The translations under genes were made by a program, and so were the position numbers. Under the pieces are notes generated by a model, which saw only the letters and a list, made by a program, of their open reading frames with translations, did not search any database and was not told where the DNA came from. Positions 13,481 to 26,249 of a stretch of 64,000 bases of DNA are shown here, one piece after another. Every line of letters starts with the position of its first letter. The stretch's first letter is position 1. This DNA comes from Eonycteris spelaea (taxonomy: Eukaryota; Chordata; Mammalia; Chiroptera; Pteropodidae), in assembly GCA_003508835.1 (NCBI GenBank), contig PUFA01000171.1, positions 2,608,501 through 2,672,500 of the forward strand, written 5' to 3'.

Positions 13481-14399
13481 TACAGCAGGGAAAGAAGCTT
13501 CTAGGAGATGTAAGCTCTCCAAGAAAATAGAACAAAATTTGAAAAAAAAAAAAAAGACAATATTTAAAGATAAACATACAAAATATAGCATGATTAAGTA
13601 CTTAACAAATCTTTATGACTATCAAGAAATTACTGTTGAGTGTTGAAAAATAGAGCAATGTATAAGAAACACCAAAAGCAAGATTTACAAGTTAGTCTCC
13701 TTACTGAGTAAAACACTCTGTATATCCCATGTAAACTGCTCCTAAGATGTTTTAGGTCAAAAGACTTTCCAACAGCCAGAACAAAACCCAGTGCAAAATT
13801 CTAGGAGTACATGAAACGGCCTTTATTAAGGCCCTTAATGCATTTATTAAGCATTTTGGATCGGGCTCTTTTCTAAATTATATGAAGGATTAAATTGATG
13901 CTGACATATTTCCATTCTAATACTCTCTTTACGCCACATCTTAGTCTGCAAATGTATAATCTTCGGGATAAAATTTATGATAGAATAAGAGCTGATAGAG
14001 ATTTTAATCCACATCTTAAATGACCTTACTGAATTTTCTTACCTGATTTTGACATTGTTGTACTCCCTGAGTGACAAACATCCAATTCACAAATACCCAG
14101 GGTATAAAAATAGGCTGTTAGACAACTAATTTAAAAATAAACTTTTAGAAAGAAAAAAAATTGTTAATTGGGGTCTGGTCTTATGTAAAAGGCATAGGAA
14201 AGAAACCGATTTTTAAATTTTGCTAATTTTAAGTTTGCCTTTCAGTATGGCAGGCTTATGAGACTTATGTACTTATGAGATTTAGGAGACTTAGTCTTAT
14301 GTGACTTAGACATATGTGAGACTAGTGAAGATTTTTGTAGGAAATACATTATAAAATCTTTCATTTTTACTTCATTTTTAGTTTGTCATGTCCATCTAA

Positions 14400-14835
14400 A
14401 TCCTGCCATTTTGTGGATGGACCTCGAGGGCATTATACTAAGTGAAATAAGTCAGAAAGAGAAAGACAAATGCCATATTATCTCACTAATATGTGGACTC
14501 CAAGAAGAAAAAGAATAAGCTTCTAGATACAGAGAACAGATTGGTAGTTGCCAGAGGCAAAGGGCAAAACAGATGGAGGTGGTCAAAATGTATAAACTTC
14601 CACTTATAAAATAAATAAGTTCTGAGGATGTAATATACAGTATAGTGATTATAGTTAGTAACTTTGTATTGTATATTTGAAAGTTGCCCAGAGAGTAGAT
14701 TTTAAAAGTTCTCATTATAGGAAAAGAAAAATATGTAACCGTTGTGATGATGGATGTTAACTAAAACTCTGAATCATTATGTTTATATGCCTAAAACTAA
14801 TGTCATGTTACATGTCAGTTATATCTCAATAAAAA
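14400..14835 (+). mobile_element. L1 3' end, sense
   Basis: The end of ORF2 and the 3' UTR of an L1 are visible: 'actaagtgaaataagtcag', 'aatatgtggactccaag', 'gattggtagttgccagagg' and a terminal 'tatatctcaataaaa' followed by an A run. It is a 5'-truncated, decayed copy. Confidence 0.9.
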
Positions 14836-15344
14836 AAAACTCTGATGATTTCTATTTGTTTACCTTGACTTCAGGAAATTGTAGCTTTCCCATGTTGTTT
14901 CACTAAGATAAATATGACAAAATTTCATTTGAATAAAGAAATCATTTGTCGTATTCATTTAGTAATATAATAGCTCCTTAACTCCTCAATATTTCGATAA
15001 TTGGTGATTAATTGACACAGACAGTGGGTTAAGTGTTTTCTTTCGAATGCAATCTTTGAAACAGAACTCATTAGAGAAGCTTTCTTGGGACTCTGAAACT
15101 ATTTGGGATCTAGAGCCCATCTCCTGGATGTCTTCCATCTTCTTCAAGTAAGCACCATCTGTATTAGTTGTTGCTAATTTCTGGATTCTACACAGTGGAA
15201 AAGTTTAGTACTACTAGATAAACACATAAATAATCTATACTAATTTTCTACATAAGGGTTTAGTGAACACATATTTCCACTATAAAGGTTGTAGTTCAAA
15301 AAATTTCAAGAAATAATGTATAACATGAAGAGGTAGAAGGATCG

Positions 15345-15590
15345 TGACCTAAAGGTAAAAATGCCTGAATTTGAGAACCTAGATCTGCCAGACATTAAGC
15401 AGATCTTGTGAATTTGGAGATGTCATTCGGCATGTCTGAGTTTTCTTATCTGCTAAAAATAATAGTCATTATATAAACTCTGATTTCCTCAAAACGATAT
15501 TGTAAGGATCAAATGAGCTGATTATACATCAGAAAATTTTGTAAATGTAAAGTGCCTATAAAATCAGAAATACAGTAATAAAATATTTGT
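15345..15590 (+). mobile_element. MIR SINE, sense
   Basis: Diverged MIR order is visible: 'gacctaaaggtaaaaatgcc' at the tRNA-like head, 'gagttttcttatctgctaaa' core, 'gatattgtaaggatcaaatg' and 'tgtaaatgtaaagtgcct' tail. Confidence 0.75.
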
Positions 15591-16244
15591 AAAAAAAAGA
15601 TTGCAAAGAAAATATTCAATTTCTTTCACCCAAATTGAAGAAAACTAAAGAGGGTTAGAATGGCATTATTTTTTTCCTTTAATTAACTTTATTGGACCTT
15701 TGCTATACAACTCAGATTTCAGATAACTGTATTTATTGCTTTATCTGATTTTAATATGACCATATTATTTATAAGACAGCATGCATATGTCCACCCCATT
15801 AAGAATTTTAACCAGCTTCTGTAGTATACTATGTGTTAAAGAAAAAAAAAGAAACACACTAAGTACAGATTTCCACTTTATTAATAAAACATTTACTAAA
15901 TATCTTCTAGAGGAACTACAGAGAGAGTTATTCTACTAAAAGTAAGGATGGCCAACTTTATAGAAAAACTTTTTTTAAAAAAGAAAAGAAACAAAACTGA
16001 AATGATAATAATAATATAAAAACGCCTCCAGGAAAGTCTTTTCTCCAGTCAAGTGTACTCAAAGCTTGCTTAAAAAGGAGAGGAAAGAGCTATTAGAACA
16101 ATAGGAATTGTTAAAATGAAAGAATATAAGATGGTGTCAAGGAAGTAAATTAGGCAAGTGTTCTTAGAGAGAAATTGAAAATGCTTACCAAAAGACAGAA
16201 AAGCAATGAGCTAGGGAACAGATATCTCTGAGGTTACCCCTTAA

Positions 16245-16400
16245 AGAAACATTTATGTCCATGTCTATCTCCACCACTAGATTTTAAGTTCCTTGAAGCA
16301 AGATGTCGTATCTTACTCATACTTGTGTCTCCCAGAGCAACTAGTTTAGTTCCTCATTCATAGAAGATACTCAATGGGCACTGAGTTGAACCTGAATAAA
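16245..16400 (+). mobile_element. L2 3' end, sense
   Basis: It resembles the 3' end of L2: 'actagattttaagttccttg', 'cttgtgtctcccagagc' and 'agaagatactcaat'. The final 'gttgaacctgaataa' fits the usual L2 terminus. Confidence 0.7.
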
Positions 16401-17544
16401 ATTTACCTGTACTATATCAGCAGGCTATAAAACACAATAATGGGAATAAAGCAAGACAAAGCTCAATAAGTAACTACTAGCTCATTTATTCATTTTACAA
16501 ATTCTCAGTGAACACCATGGGCTGGCAAGGCTTTTAGGAAAGAGCAGTGAATCATATGTGTTAGGATTCTGTTTTTCTTTACAAAAATATAACCCAGATC
16601 TTCCAAATTTAGCATTAGAAAAATTCCCACATGATCAGGAGATAGCTGGACCACATGGCCCTGCCTGTTTCCTCTAGCTTTCCCTAGCCATTTAAGGTCT
16701 TTAAATTTAAACTGATTGGCATTGAGACAACCATACTGGATGAAGGGGGTGGGGAGTGAGATCCTCCTTTTGGCATTCGGACTACACAGGGACAAATCCT
16801 TGCTTCCTGTAATACAACCAAAATACTTTATTAAAGATTGGGGGATAATGAATGGTAAATAAACCTAAAAAATATCTTGTATTTGGTATCTGGGTTGAAG
16901 TTTTACTTTGTCTCTAAAGCTCATGGCTACCCTGGAGGGGAAAAACTAAATTAAAAACCAGAGATCTTATCTATGTCCTTCTTTCTTGGCTACCCATTTG
17001 CTACCGTATGATGGATCATGGGAGTCATCTTTAATAGTCATTATTCAAGAGTACATTTCCAAAAATTCTTACTTGACCTTTGGAGACAAAATCTCATTTT
17101 ATATCAATTTTGGGCCCATCTATTCAGTAAAACCTTCCTGTCTGAAGATTAATTTCTTTCCTTGGTAATTATCAACAAGAAAGACCCAGTCCTTCCTACT
17201 ACATCACAATGCAATAAGCTTAATATTGTCTCAAGAGATACACACATACAGTAACAGTATACGTGAGAAAGTTATATACTATGAGAGTACTATACTCTCT
17301 AATTTCCTCTTTTATTCCTAATTAGGGAAGTGAGCTCTGTGTCTATTAAAATAATAACATAAAACTAAAATTTGTTGATTGTGTTCAGATATCTCACCAA
17401 ATTCCATATACATCATAGAGGGGGGAAAACCCTGTATGTAAACAAGTTCAAAATTTAAATCCTCAATACTTGGGCTCAAAGCACTCTGTGAAGGGAAGGA
17501 GTTTGCGGGAAAAAGATGATAGAGGAGGAAAAGAAGCTACTCTT

Positions 17545-17690
17545 TTCAAATGTCTCCTACGTGCTAGTATAGTTTCAGCAACACTCACAAATATCTCATT
17601 GTGTCTTCGCAGTAACCCTATGAATACAGCTCATTTTATAAACATGGAAACAAAACACAAAGGACTTAAGTGAAGAAGACTTCATTTTTA
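17545..17690 (-). mobile_element. MIR fragment, reverse orientation
   Basis: The phrases 'tctcctacgtgctagtat', 'gcagtaaccctatgaataca' and 'ctcattttataaacatgg' follow the reverse MIR order. Confidence 0.65.
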
Positions 17691-18248
17691 GCTTATAATT
17701 ATTGTTGTAAATTAGATTGATCTCAGCTTAATATAGTCACTCAATAGATATTTACTGTGAATTTACTGTATGCAAGCATATGTCATACAATATATCATAG
17801 AAGAAGCAAATTACTTCCATTCTCGTACTGGAGGGAAAAAACACTCCACTAGTGAGGAGGTCATTCATCACCACTGAAATAATATTTTCAGATGACAATA
17901 GTAAGGGTGAAAGGAACCATCCAGTGGTTTAAAAAGTGGGTGTTTGGTGAGGAAAAAGAGGTAATGAACATGTAATAGTATACTCCCTGAACATGTTGGT
18001 TCAGGTTAAAAATTCTCAAGCTCCTTTAAAACTTGAATTTACTCAATTACATTGAGTCATTTATTCAGAGACAGCCTGAGGGCAGGTACATTAATTAGAA
18101 CCAATTGTAGCAAGATCCAAATCTAACACAGATCTCCACTTTAAAAAGCATGGGAAGGAGGGAATGGGGAACAGCCTTCTGTTTCCAGAAAAGAATTGTT
18201 CCAGATAAAACGGAAAGGCAGTTTTGAAGGGAAACTGCATAAGAAGGC

Positions 18249-18290
18249 AAACAAAACAAAACAAAACAAAACAAAACAAACAAAAAAAAC
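18249..18290. repeat. (AAAAC)n microsatellite
   Basis: About seven acaaa/aaaac units ending in an A run. The three overlapping minus-strand frames here, with Phe/Cys/Leu repeats, are only translations of this repeat. Confidence 0.95.
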
Positions 18291-18344
18291 TTTATCTGTC
18301 AATATATTGTTGTGGCAAACTGCATGCACTTAAATAAACATCAA

Positions 18345-18545
18345 AAACATCTGAATTTGGATACTGACTCCCTTGAAAAAAGTTATTTGACATCTTTGAG
18401 CCTCAGGTTTCTCCTCTGTAAAACGGGGGCAGGTAGTGGGGAATAACACTATTACTTACTTTTATATGATGATTGCAAAGGTTAAATAAGCAAATACAGA
18501 TAAAATATTGAGGTCATTGTGAGCTCTCAGTAAGTGACTATTCAG
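18345..18545 (+). mobile_element. MIR SINE, sense
   Basis: Well-ordered MIR phrases: 'catctttgagcctcaggttt', 'ctcctctgtaaaacggggg', 'gattgcaaaggttaaataag' and 'gtgagctctcagtaagtg'. Confidence 0.85.
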
Positions 18546-19684
18546 TAATTTAAGGAGATTGTGTCCTTTAATTTAGTGAATAGTTGCTAATCCACTAGTG
18601 CCATATTACTTCAATGGAATGACAGCAATCTTTAAAATATGTTCTACAGCAGTGGTTCTGAACTACTCTGTGCCTGCTCATAGATGGGTGGGACATTTTG
18701 AGAATTTGTAGGAAAGGTTTTTGGACATCACAGTCACCATGTAAGAGTGAGAACTGATACTTGGGATTAGTGGAGAGGGGCTGAGGATGCTATATATTCT
18801 AGAACTCTCAGGACAATCCTGCACATAAAGAATGCATGCCCATGCTTCCTGCAAGGTTTTCAAATGTCCCTCTAGATATCCATGTAGGTGAAAAACCTGT
18901 TCAAGATGATCTAAACCTAGACCTCAACTCCATTTTACTTAAAACATAATCTTTTTCATGGTTTTAATATGAATTTTCTAGAAATGCAGCTATTATGTAA
19001 ATAGAGAAAAGAATGTATTTTGTTTTTTGGAATTTTACCAAGAGTAGTTCACCATTTTGGTAGAATTGCGACTCATGACAGTGTCAGTTCTATGACATCT
19101 GTGTATCAGTCTGCTTTTGTAGACATGGTATTTGCATTAAAGCCACATATAGGTATAGGCATCTAACTTCTTCACTCTACCTTCTAAAAAAGTCATGCCT
19201 GAGCATTTCATATATTATTTTATTATAAATCATTTTATTTTTAATTATCCTATATATAATAATTAAGGCATTATATTGGTTTTTTATAAATTGTTTATAT
19301 ACATGCAATATGTTATTTATGCATTTCATCCCAGGATAATACAGAAGGCGTTACACAATATTTGCTGTAAAGAGGAGTATTGGGTCTGATGGATTGAGAA
19401 CCATGCTCTAAAATTATATTTAATGTCATGAAAATATATTAATAATATAAGGTCAAGTGGAAAAAGTACATTTCAAAGCATTACCTATAAATCAATCTCA
19501 GTTTTATTAAAAAAAAACAAACAAAAACCTCAAGAACCATTACTTGTTCTCCCATAATATCTTATGGGAGCGCAGTAACCCAACTGAAAAGGCCTCTTTT
19601 TATATGATTTAAAGTTCTATAGCATTTTGATCAAATAATTTGTGTTTTATTTTGAGAATTCTAGAAGTGTATTGTTTGAGTTCC

Positions 19685-19770
19685 CAGGAATCAGAAGGGA
19701 GATGAAATGTGAATTCTAATCTTGGCTTTATTATTTAAACCAAGTCATTTTGCTTTTATAGGTCTATTTA
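19685..19770 (+). mobile_element. MIR fragment, sense
   Basis: The phrases gtgaattctaatcttggct and ccaagtcattttgcttt resemble the head of MIR up to the core. It is weak and short. Confidence 0.45.
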
Positions 19771-21974
19771 TCTGAAAAACTTGAGGCTTAAGATACATTA
19801 TCAATGACACAAGATTTCAAGCTTTTTGGTTCTATGATTCTAAAGCAAAACTTTGCTAATTATAATTTATGTTTGCTTCCCCAAGTACATTTCATAGAGC
19901 ACTGATACAATAGGACATTTATAGGTATTAAGTAAATAGAGTTTTGCGGTCAATGCATCTGAGAAAACACTGGATTAAACAAAGTTAAATATGTTTCTTT
20001 AGGTAAGGCTTTTTGATTTTCTTGCTAAGCTTAAGAGTATTATGAGTTTTCAAGAGAGGCACAGTGTATAGTATTCCCCATGTACATTTGACCACGGAAT
20101 CTCCCCTCTCCCTATACTAAAAATCTCATGTAAGTAGTGTTCTGCATAGAAGGTGTTGGGAAACACTAATTTGAGATGATGTACATTTTAATAATGGTAT
20201 TATACAAAAGCTTTTATTTTCAAGGACTGAATCCCCATGGTTAATTTTCAGACATTATAACAAGCAATGGGGAAAATAGTTTTGTGCAATAATTCTCTGA
20301 AATCACATATACTGGAGTCCTAACTTGTAAATTCAGGTTGACAGAAAGAAAGAACTGAAAAGGTTAACAAAAGAACACAAATTAAAGTATGTAATGAGCA
20401 TGAGTCAATTTAGAACTAAAGAGTGAAACAAAGGCTTTCTTCACTTCAAAAGATTGCTCTATTTCAAAAATTCTGTCCAAAGAAAAACCAGATTTGGTTG
20501 ATATAGTCAGTTAAAATTGTTAAATCTGAAAGATATTTACAGAAAAACAACACAGTATATATAGAGAAGCAATGTAATATTATATATGGAAAACAAATAG
20601 AATGAAATTAGATTATTTGAAATATTAGAAATATTGTATTTTCTTGATTTTTTGTGTCATAAAAGTGATGCTGTCATGAGTTACATGATTAGACCACCAA
20701 TACAGATGAGCTAAATTAAAAAGTGGAGTAAAATTCTAGAAGGAACACAAATAACATTATTCCTATTGCAGAAAAGAGCATAATTTTTTTAAACCAATGA
20801 TTATTTTAAAGGTCAACTGGTAAAAGTTCGCCGGGTTTGTTTTGTGTAGGTGTATCAGCAGCAGTTGCTATTAGTTAAAAAACAGAAAGCAAGTTTTGAT
20901 ATTTATAGAGCTATTTTACATTATAAAATCTCACATTTCAAAATGTAAATTATTTAATGAATGGATTATCTATTTTATTTGCCCTGCCATACAGTGTGCT
21001 TCTGGACAAGATGGTTTATGAAAACTAATAACATAACAAATAAAACTTAATCATGAAGGCAAGTCTACTATAAAAAAAAATTGTCAAATACAGATTCTAA
21101 AACCAAATTAACGCTTAACAACATATAAAGTCCTTAAAGGCAAAAGCAACACTGAAATCTATATTTTGCCAAACAGTTATTAAGTCTCTACATGCACAAG
21201 TCATTGAGGTAGATTTCTGGGAAAGAACCCTGTTATCACTCTAATCCAGGGTCCAAATTCAGTATCATTTATTGTGAATCAACCAGATATTATGTGTCTT
21301 CTGAGGGGAGGCAACATGACATACAGAATGTCCCTATGATGCATTCTAGCCAAGTCTTTAATTTGAATCCTTTAAAGCTTTGGATTTAACATCTGGTTTA
21401 TAAAAAACACAACCAAACCAAATTAACACACGGAAGCAATTGCCAAACCAGAAAGTGTGACATTCTCCAGAACCATTTTCCTGGTTTCTTCAACAAGTCA
21501 GGGTCATAAGAAAGGTATAGTGCTCGATGAAGAGAGACTTAGTTATATTAACTGGATGTAGTGTGTAATTCTGGATTAGACAAATCAGCTTTAAAGGACA
21601 TTTTTGTGTCACTAATGATTTTTAAAACTATATTCTGCATTAGATAAAACAAACACTAAAATAGATAGGTGGCCATCATCAACTGATAAAAGCAGGTTAC
21701 AAAAGAGAATATACTATATAAGTTCATTAAGTTAAAAACAAAACAAAACAGAGCCAGAAAGATTATACCACGAGGTATTCAATATAGTGGATACACGGTG
21801 TTTTTATTTTTCCTTGCCTGTATTTTCTATAATGCAAATTCATTAATAAAGGGATATTAAGAAGCAGAACAGCAATAAAATATGTTTTTCAAGGAAATGA
21901 GCTTCCCTGTGACTTTTCAGGCTGTATATTAGGAAAAGTATATGACAAAAGCCAAGTTTTGCTGGGTCTTGATT

Positions 21975-22645
21975 CTATAAGTGAATGCTGAACCTCCAGT
22001 CTCCCTGCAAAATGTTTCCACTCAAACCAATTCTTACCCTCTTTCCCCATCAGTTACATATTGCTGGGAACCTTTTACAAGTTCAGAGTAAACTATTCTC
22101 CTCGTCTCCTAAAGACAAAGAGAAAACGACTTTAGCACCTCTCTGTATTCTAGGAAATGTTGGATGGAACCCTTTCTCTGTTGGGCCTCTTACTTACTAG
22201 TGCCCCATTGAAGAAAGAGTGGCCAACCAGATGGGCTAGAGCTTGACATTTACTCGAACATAGTTTTCTGATGGGTAGGGTTGCTGGGTCTAAAGTGCAG
22301 GACTGTTCTAGCTCCAGTATGTTAGCTGGACATGAGGGCAGAGCCTCAGGACCTCCCCCTATGAGGACATGGCCTGCCATCCTCTCTCTGTTCTACCTGT
22401 AGCTGCCTGTCCACCATTATCTCTTGCTGTTCCAGCCCTTCACAAGCAACAGGGTGAATCAGCCAACCAGCCATCTTCATTTCTGTGGGGAAAATCCATC
22501 ACTTTTGCCTCAGCCCAGCAGTGTAGGTAGTTCAACAGTTTCTTCAGCACAGCATGGCAGCATGGGACATATCTTTAGAGGCCATATACGAAATGTCCTT
22601 TGTCTACAGGGAAAAATCCCGGAAAGATTACTTGGTTTCTGAAAC
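21975..22645. other. Unassigned GC-richer block
   Basis: This 670-bp block is richer in G and C than its surroundings and holds several short open frames on both strands (21,985-22,200 plus, 22,150-22,380 minus, 22,424-22,642 plus). None matches a protein I recognise and none continues across the block. It could be a decayed LTR or unique sequence. Confidence 0.3.
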
Positions 22646-22920
22646 AAATATAAAAATGCTTCAAATAGAAAATTTAGTGTATGTGAAATATCAATTACTC
22701 ACACTACTTTAAGAAAATTATTGCACTATGTATGCTTTCAGAATAACATGCCAGGTAGTAAAATCTTGATAAAATGTACAATGTCTTTCCACATCTTTGT
22801 TGCTTTAGGCTCTCCTTCTCCTTCTCTATTAAACACGCTGATATTTTAATTAAAAACTATACAATAAAAATAAATCCAAAGGTTGAACATATATACTTTT
22901 TTTGCAAATTTGAAATTTCA

Positions 22921-23077
22921 GGAAAAGTACTCATTGGAAAAATCATCCCTACAGAAATAAACTACAGCTTTATTAACAGATTCACGTATTGGTGTGAGGC
23001 CTGGGTTAGTGTCACACAATCGTTCTAAGATTTCAATCTCTATTTCATCCTTGCTACACAGAATTGCAGGCTGTGCT
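22921..23077 (-). other. Candidate exon on the minus strand (unproven)
   Basis: Read on the minus strand, a long pyrimidine tract with a CAG (23,078-23,080) makes a textbook 3' splice site. An open frame follows it to a stop at about 22,918-22,920. The conceptual peptide contains CSKDEIEIEILERLCDT and ends DDFSNEYFS, with an acidic, protein-like composition. I do not recognise it. No convincing donor or poly(A) signal follows, so if real it would be a terminal exon. The open frame also extends 5' of the acceptor to 23,217, which may be chance. It does not match what I recall of MRPL1, the expected neighbour. Confidence 0.2.
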
Positions 23078-23939
23078 GAAAAACAAGAGCAAGAAAAGCA
23101 GAAAAGAATATCCTCCCCCAATGCTTTTAGCATGAGAACATGGTGACATTTGGGATTTTGGGTAAAGCAGTTAAGTGGGTCAATCCATGCATTAGCATAT
23201 AATCTTCTTCTATCCACCCAAAGGGTTGGTCAGGTAAAAATACTAATTTCATTGATTAGACAATTATAAATCCTGTACTATAAATGAAGGAAGAACAAAT
23301 AAGGTATGTGGATAGGTTGGTTCTGGAGAACTGATTAGGTTGTGCTATGAGAAAACAAGATATTGTAGCTGATAATGAAGAAATTCATTAAAGGAAGAGA
23401 GCTAGAAGAGATATACTTCTTTTGACTATTTCTTTGTCTTATTGTAATTACATAATTACCAAGCCTTTAGTAATACATAGCATTTTTTGTTATATATTCT
23501 CATAGTATTTTCACTTGATTATCTTCACTTTCAAGTAGTTTAGGTATGAAATATCCTGTTTTTATTCTGTTTTTGCTAGATCAGGAAGCTGAGAAATAAA
23601 AATCCTGGCAAATTGCCTAAGGTAGCAAAATTATTTAATGAAAGAATTGGAAATAGAACATACCATTTCTGCCTCCAAATCTGGTGCAAACAGATCTGTA
23701 TATTTCTACAAATTTTCGGGCTATGGTCACCTAGAGATTATTTGAAAAGTGATTTCTTAAATTAAAGACATGATTTAAGTATTTTTTACTTTTGGTTATA
23801 TCTTTTTATTATGTCATTATGTTTTGTTTTTATGATTTTTTTTTTTACTTCTGATAAAATCTTACAGAAGAAAGCACAGCTGCTCTTTGAAGGTAGCTTT
23901 GAAAATTTCAGTGTTAATATAAATCAGCACAAGCCTATA

Positions 23940-24175
23940 TACTATATTTATTAATTTAGTCAAGAAACATCAAGTGTCTACTATTGTCAGGCATAACATT
24001 TAGTATTTTGTTTGTTTTCAAGCCAACCCTGAAAGTACATAGTATACTTATGTTTCAGATAAAGTTAAGCAATTTGCCGCCTGGGGTTATGAAGTAAGTG
24101 ACAGAGCCAGAATTTGTATCCAGATCTGTCTTACTCCAAAAGCCATAGGATTTCTTCTACACCATGTTTACATGT
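23940..24175 (-). mobile_element. MIR SINE, reverse orientation
   Basis: It keeps 'aagtgtctactattgtcagg', 'ttaagcaatttgccgc', 'gtaagtgacagagccagaat' and the B-box-side 'ttgtatccagatctgtc' in reverse MIR order, ending 'cttctacaccatg'. Confidence 0.8.
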
Positions 24176-24189
24176 CAGTCTCTTCTCTC

Positions 24190-24520
24190 AAAGTGTTGTG
24201 GGTGATCAGAAGGGGAGGAAGATGTATCTGAAGGGGTTGGGAGGGAATGAGTAAAGCTTTGTGAAAGGAGGAGTGTTGGAGCTAGTGTTTGAACATGTGC
24301 TTGTTTTGATCATATGAAAATAGAAGGTTGAGAAGTGGAAATCAAGAACAACGTGAACAAAATGGTACGGAGAAGGAAAGTCAAAGTGGATGTAGGGAAC
24401 AAGTTTGGATGGAACCTAGGGTGAGAGAAGAAATGTGCTAAGTTTAGAAGGATTTTCAGGTTATAAAGATTCTTGAACAAAGGCAGTAGGAGCTTTTACT
24501 ACCATTGGCCTAGAAATACA
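24190..24520. repeat. Diverged member of an old long repeat family
   Basis: Purine-rich sequence with phrases such as 'agctagtgtttgaacatg' and 'gaacaaaggcagtaggagc'. It resembles the blocks at 26,250-27,060 and 44,000-44,700, which share a non-coding ancient repeat style. Family not assigned. Confidence 0.3.
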
Positions 24521-24600
24521 TGTGTGAATATAGCACACACAGTCCTAAAATTTCAATGGTATCTGGGTTAGGAGAATGACCCTCTTCTTAAGAGGAGCTG

Positions 24601-24632
24601 TTGTTTGTTGTTGTTGTTGTTGTTATTATTAA
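24601..24632. repeat. (GTT)n microsatellite
   Basis: Six to eight gtt units running into att units. Confidence 0.9.
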
Positions 24633-24989
24633 TTTATAAAGAGTATGGAAGCCTTCTACTTGACAACCCGGAATTTAAATGTCGATGGTGTTTGGGATAC
24701 CAAAACAAACATTACTGACTGTGAAAGTTTTATTGAAAGTGTCTTGCTTTAATTTAAATGTAATTGTACATTTGCTTTGCTAGGGCAAAGCTTTTAGTTA
24801 TAAAAACAATTGCTTAACTCTATTTCTTTGGATTCATCAGCCATCTGATGTTGAAGTACTGGATTGTATCTATGCTGCACCTTACTGAGGCTGCCCAGTA
24901 GTTTATTTGTGGCGACAATGTGTTTAGCTGAAACACTGTTTTCCAGCTTCCCTGTCATTAAGTTTTGGCCAATGAAATCTAAGCAAATA

Positions 24990-25242
24990 CTTCCCCCCCC
25001 CCCCACTAATTCCCTGCCCCCCCCCACTTCCACCCCTGACCTATGGATGTTACCATTTCCCTTTATTTTAAGAACTAGATGTCTGAAGGAGGGCATCTCC
25101 TACCATACGCAGGGTGCACCCAGGGCCTGGTGCATGGGAGGGGGGGAGGGGGTACACCAGGGACGCATCCGGGATATGGCCTGGGGCTCCACCTGGGATG
25201 CGGACCTTCTGCACGTAACCACTACACTATGGAGCCACCCCA
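24990..25242 (-). mobile_element. tRNA-like SINE insertion with 11-bp TSD
   Basis: A 253-bp insertion is flanked by a perfect 11-bp direct repeat, ctaagcaaata, at 24,979-24,989 and 25,243-25,253. This proves insertion into an existing sequence. Read on the minus strand, the element starts at 25,242 with tggggtggctccatag and has a good Pol III A-box, tagtgtagtgg (complement of 25,219-25,229). A weaker B-box-like ggtccgcatccc lies at 25,195-25,206. The two boxes are closer than in a normal tRNA, so the tRNA part may be internally deleted. The opposite end is two C-runs on the plus strand, that is, a G-rich tail instead of the usual A-tail. I do not recognise the family. The 140-residue open frame at 24,864-25,286 spans it and is not a gene. 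Confidence 0.65.
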
Positions 25243-25799
25243 CTAAGCAAATATTTTTTGTATGGGCCTTCCAGGAAAATCCTTAGTGGTAGAGATAATT
25301 TTGTCCTGCCAGGAAAATGGATGGGATAGCTGGAATATATAATATCTGTGTTAACCTCTTTTGTGCCTTTGAACAGAATAGAAAGGCACTCATCTTTGCA
25401 AATGAATTAGAAAATTTCCTCCTCTGGGTAGATGTAATACATCACAGTATACAGATCCCGCTCACTTTTTGATCTAGTACCTTTGCAATAAACAACCTGC
25501 ACAACCACACGAGGTTGCCCTGACAGCCATATTGGACTATGAGGCAGGACAGGAAGCTATGTTCTAAAGATAGCAAAGCCAAAGAGAGAGACAGGTTTCA
25601 GCTGACCATGAATATGCCATATCAGCCCTGAATCAACTACTTCCAGACTTCTTTTGTGTGACAGAAAAAAAAAAAATTCTTTTGTTTGTTACTGTTATTT
25701 CTGATTTCTTTCACTAGTAGCTGATGGCTAATAAATTAGGCCCACATAGCATGTTTTGAGAAGTGTTACTATTAATTAATTAGTTAACTAATTAAACCA

Positions 25800-26085
25800 A
25801 TGTTTCTGGAACATTATGTATCATACACTCTGATATGCTATAGAGAAGGATAGAGCTTACAATCTAGGCGGGGAAAGACAGAAGTGTACTTACATAGATA
25901 ATTACAGTATACTGTGATATAGTTGTTCAGTTTTGGTATTACACAGACACGTGGTGAAGAGCTGAGAGAAGGCTATGCTTTGATACACTGCACTCACCCA
26001 GAGGGGGAAATTTTTCTAGTTCATCTCCACAAATGGAATCCTCCTTTTTACAGATCACAATTCAACCAATAATAATGCCTTATTG
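25800..26085. repeat. Ancient interspersed repeat fragment, possibly L2
   Basis: The phrases 'agagcttacaatctaggcgg' and 'ggaaagacagaagtg' match a common mammalian repeat motif (gagcttacattctagtgggg). Family assignment is uncertain. Confidence 0.45.
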
Positions 26086-26088
26086 TTG

Positions 26089-26245
26089 TTTAGTTCAGTA
26101 ATTTCCTAACTTATTTTAGCAGCAGTTAGCCTTCTTTTAAAGAACTTCATGTGGAACACAACGTAGTGGTTGTAGTGGTCTAACTCAAATTAGTTTAGAA
26201 GTAGAAGATAATTTACTAGTAAATTTATTCACACTTATAATAGAG
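26089..26245 (+). repeat. Diverged direct repeat, copy 1
   Basis: This stretch aligns by eye with 27,657-27,815. Both begin tttagttc(a/g)gt and share 'agttag/attagc' followed by 'cttct/ctttctt', then 'gttgta' with 'ggtcta', 'tagttta', 'gtagaag' and 'aatttactagt'. Identity looks to be about 70-75 percent with small indels. It is either two copies of one repeat family or an old local duplication. Confidence 0.7.
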
Positions 26246-26249
26246 GCGG

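Noticed and set aside
24864..25286. 140-residue plus-strand open frame
   Set aside because: It crosses both target-site duplications and the inserted SINE-like element, so it is a chance frame with C-run-encoded prolines.
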